This document shows positions 62,249 through 64,000 of a stretch of 64,000 nucleotides of DNA, piece by piece (within the stretch, counting starts at the first letter, position 1; each line of letters starts with the position of its first letter). The stretch lies in NCBI GenBank assembly GCA_903860745.1, contig CAIORQ010000092.1, positions 1-64,000 on the forward strand, given 5' to 3'. The position numbers were made by a program, and so were the translations under genes. The DNA is from an uncultured Actinomycetes bacterium (GTDB lineage: Bacteria; Actinomycetota; Acidimicrobiia; Acidimicrobiales; RAAP-2). The notes beneath the pieces were generated by a model. The model was given only the letters and a program-made list of their open reading frames with translations. It searched no databases and had not been told where the DNA came from.

Positions 62249-63009
62249 GTCAACCCGTCGCCGCCGTCACCGGAGCCGGATCGGGCATCGGGGCGGCCAT
62301 CGCGCGCGAGCTCGGTTCGCGCGGCTACCACGTGGTCGTCTCGGACATCGACGCGGAGGCGGCGGCCACCGTGGCGCGCGGCATAGCCAGCGCGGAGTCG
62401 CATCGCCTCGACGTCACGAGCCCGGCGGACTGCGACGCCCTGGTCAACAACATCGTCACGGCCCACGGTCGACTGGACGTGTGGGTCTCCAACGCGGGTA
62501 TCTCCAAGATGCAGCGCTTCGTCGACATCTCGCCGGCCGACCTCGTGCGCAACTTCGAGGTCAACACCTACGGCGTCTTCTACTGCGGCCAGTCCGCCGC
62601 GCGCGCCATGATCGCCCTGGGCACGCCCGGGCGAATCATCAACACCGCCTCCATGGCCGCCAAGCAGGGCGGCGTCCCCTTCCTCGCGGACTACGTGGCC
62701 TCGAAGTTCGCGGTGCTGGGCCTCACCCAGGCCATGGCCTTCGAGCTCGCCCCCCACGGCATCCGGGTCAACTCGGTGTGCCCGGGCTTCGTGGCCACTC
62801 CCATGCAGACGCGCGAGTTGGCCTGGGAGGCGCAGCTGCGCGGCGCCGACCCCGAGACGGTCAAGCAGATGTGGATCAACGACACGCCGCTCGGACGACT
62901 CGAGGTCCCCGAGGACGTCGCCAAGGTCGTGGCCTTCCTCGCCTCCGACGACGCCGAGTTCTTGACCGGCGAGTCCATCTCGGTCAACGGCGGGGCCTTC
63001 ATGGACTGA
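62245..63009 (+). CDS. Short-chain dehydrogenase/reductase
   Basis: AAVTGAGSGIGAAIARELGSRGYHVVVSDID, VSNAGISKMQRF, ADYVASKFAVLGLTQAMAFELAPHGIRVNSVCPGFVATPM, GESISVNGGAFMD. Confidence 0.95.
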   Translation: MSQPVAAVTGAGSGIGAAIARELGSRGYHVVVSDIDAEAAATVARGIASAESHRLDVTSPADCDALVNNIVTAHGRLDVWVSNAGISKMQRFVDISPADLVRNFEVNTYGVFYCGQSAARAMIALGTPGRIINTASMAAKQGGVPFLADYVASKFAVLGLTQAMAFELAPHGIRVNSVCPGFVATPMQTRELAWEAQLRGADPETVKQMWINDTPLGRLEVPEDVAKVVAFLASDDAEFLTGESISVNGGAFMD

Positions 63010-63101
63010 AGGGTCCGCTCGCGGTCATCGCTGCGAAGCGCCGGCGACCAGGTCGTAGACTGAGTCGGTCTGGCGCGCCCCGCGCGGGCGGGGAGGTCGC
63101 G

Positions 63102-64000
63102 ATGTCGTTTCGAGACGCCCTCCGGGGACGACGCCACTGGCCGACTCGCTGGTCGGCGAGCGCCGTCGCCGCAGCGGTCCTCGCCCTCAGCGCCGGACCG
63201 ATCGCCGCGGGCGCTGCGCCCGCCGCGGCCACCCCCTCGATCACCTCGACGATCCCCCTCGTGCCGGCCGTCCTCTACCCGGGCGACGAGACGGTCTCGG
63301 CGCTGTCGTGCCCGTCGGCGGGCAACTGCGTGGCGATCGGCGTCGGCATGGTCACCTCGGGAGTGGATCAGCTCTTCGCCATCGACGAGACCAATGGGGT
63401 CTGGGGTCCGGGTCAGGTGATCGCCGACCCCCTGGCGACCCTCTCGCTGATCTCGCTCAACTCGATGGCGTGCTCCTCGGCGGGCAACTGCGTCGCGGTG
63501 GGGGCCGCGGTCCCGAGCGGGCAGAACCCGGTCTCCCAGGCGATCACGGTGCAGGAGACCGCGGGGGTCTGGGGCGGCGTGCAGTACGTCAGCGTGCCGG
63601 GCACTGCGCCCCAGTACCCCGAGCTCGACGCTGTCTCGTGCCCCTCCGACGGGGACTGCACCGCGGTGGGCGACGTCGCCTCCGGCGCGGCGATCTTCGT
63701 CAGCGAAACCGCCGGCCAATGGGGTGAGGCGACCATCGACGGGCCCTACCTCGCACCGTCCGCCTCTGACCCCTTGGTGGTCACCCATCCGGCCGGCATC
63801 GTCTGCGCCTCCGCGGGCAATTGCACGGCGGTGAGCAACTACCCCTACGCCGCGACCGAGACGAACGGCGTGTGGAGCGCCTTCGAGGCCCTGCCCACGC
63901 CCGCGGGGAGCACCGTGGCCGACTCGCCCCTGCTCACTTCACTGAGCTGTCCCACCCAGGCGAGTTGCGTCGCCGTCGGCAACGTGGCTGTCGGGCCCGA
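63102..64000 (+). CDS. Secreted repeat protein with C-x5-C (CPSxGxCxAVG) repeats, partial (runs off window)
   Basis: Absent from the ORF track because it has no stop in the window. Frame-3 reading from ATG 63102 gives a signal peptide then repeats SCPSAGNCVAIG, ACSSAGNCVAVG, SCPSDGDCTAVG, VCASAGNCTAVS, SCPTQASCVAVG. Confidence 0.8.
   Translation, partial: MSFRDALRGRRHWPTRWSASAVAAAVLALSAGPIAAGAAPAAATPSITSTIPLVPAVLYPGDETVSALSCPSAGNCVAIGVGMVTSGVDQLFAIDETNGVWGPGQVIADPLATLSLISLNSMACSSAGNCVAVGAAVPSGQNPVSQAITVQETAGVWGGVQYVSVPGTAPQYPELDAVSCPSDGDCTAVGDVASGAAIFVSETAGQWGEATIDGPYLAPSASDPLVVTHPAGIVCASAGNCTAVSNYPYAATETNGVWSAFEALPTPAGSTVADSPLLTSLSCPTQASCVAVGNVAVGP

Overview
High-GC actinobacterial chromosome segment. 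Gene content suggests Acidimicrobiia or a relative, but that is inference. It starts inside the right end of an integrative element: a frameshifted ArdC-like gene, an excisionase, a perfect 12-bp tandem repeat and a 3' tRNA-Gln fragment that looks like an att site. Next come the conserved prs-rplY-pth-mfd block, mazG (YabN-like), eno, a FtsB/DivIC-like gene, DUF501, ppx/gppA, a tRNA with UAA anticodon in a short-variable-arm (class I) body, xth, a cell-envelope/F420 block (manC-like, cofE, cofD, several glycosyltransferases, a GDP-sugar dehydratase/reductase, a giant GT2-membrane protein, DUF5719, ftsH, manB, Trm112), ada, thiolase, an archaeal-type riboflavin synthase, PPK2, transporters, and finally a large apparent amino-sugar/oligosaccharide catabolic locus (48.9-63.0 kb). 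The strongest findings are: (1) two near-identical promoter-operator modules, each with two palindromic operators about 30 bp apart and the second lying between -35 and -10, which link a dpp-type ABC transporter/GH20 operon to a DeoR-BtpA-FGGY kinase-SDR operon 8 kb away; (2) an archaeal-type riboflavin synthase with a Lys-rich N-terminal extension; (3) the class I tRNA(UAA). Product calls come from reading motifs in the supplied translations and from family knowledge; no database search was run.
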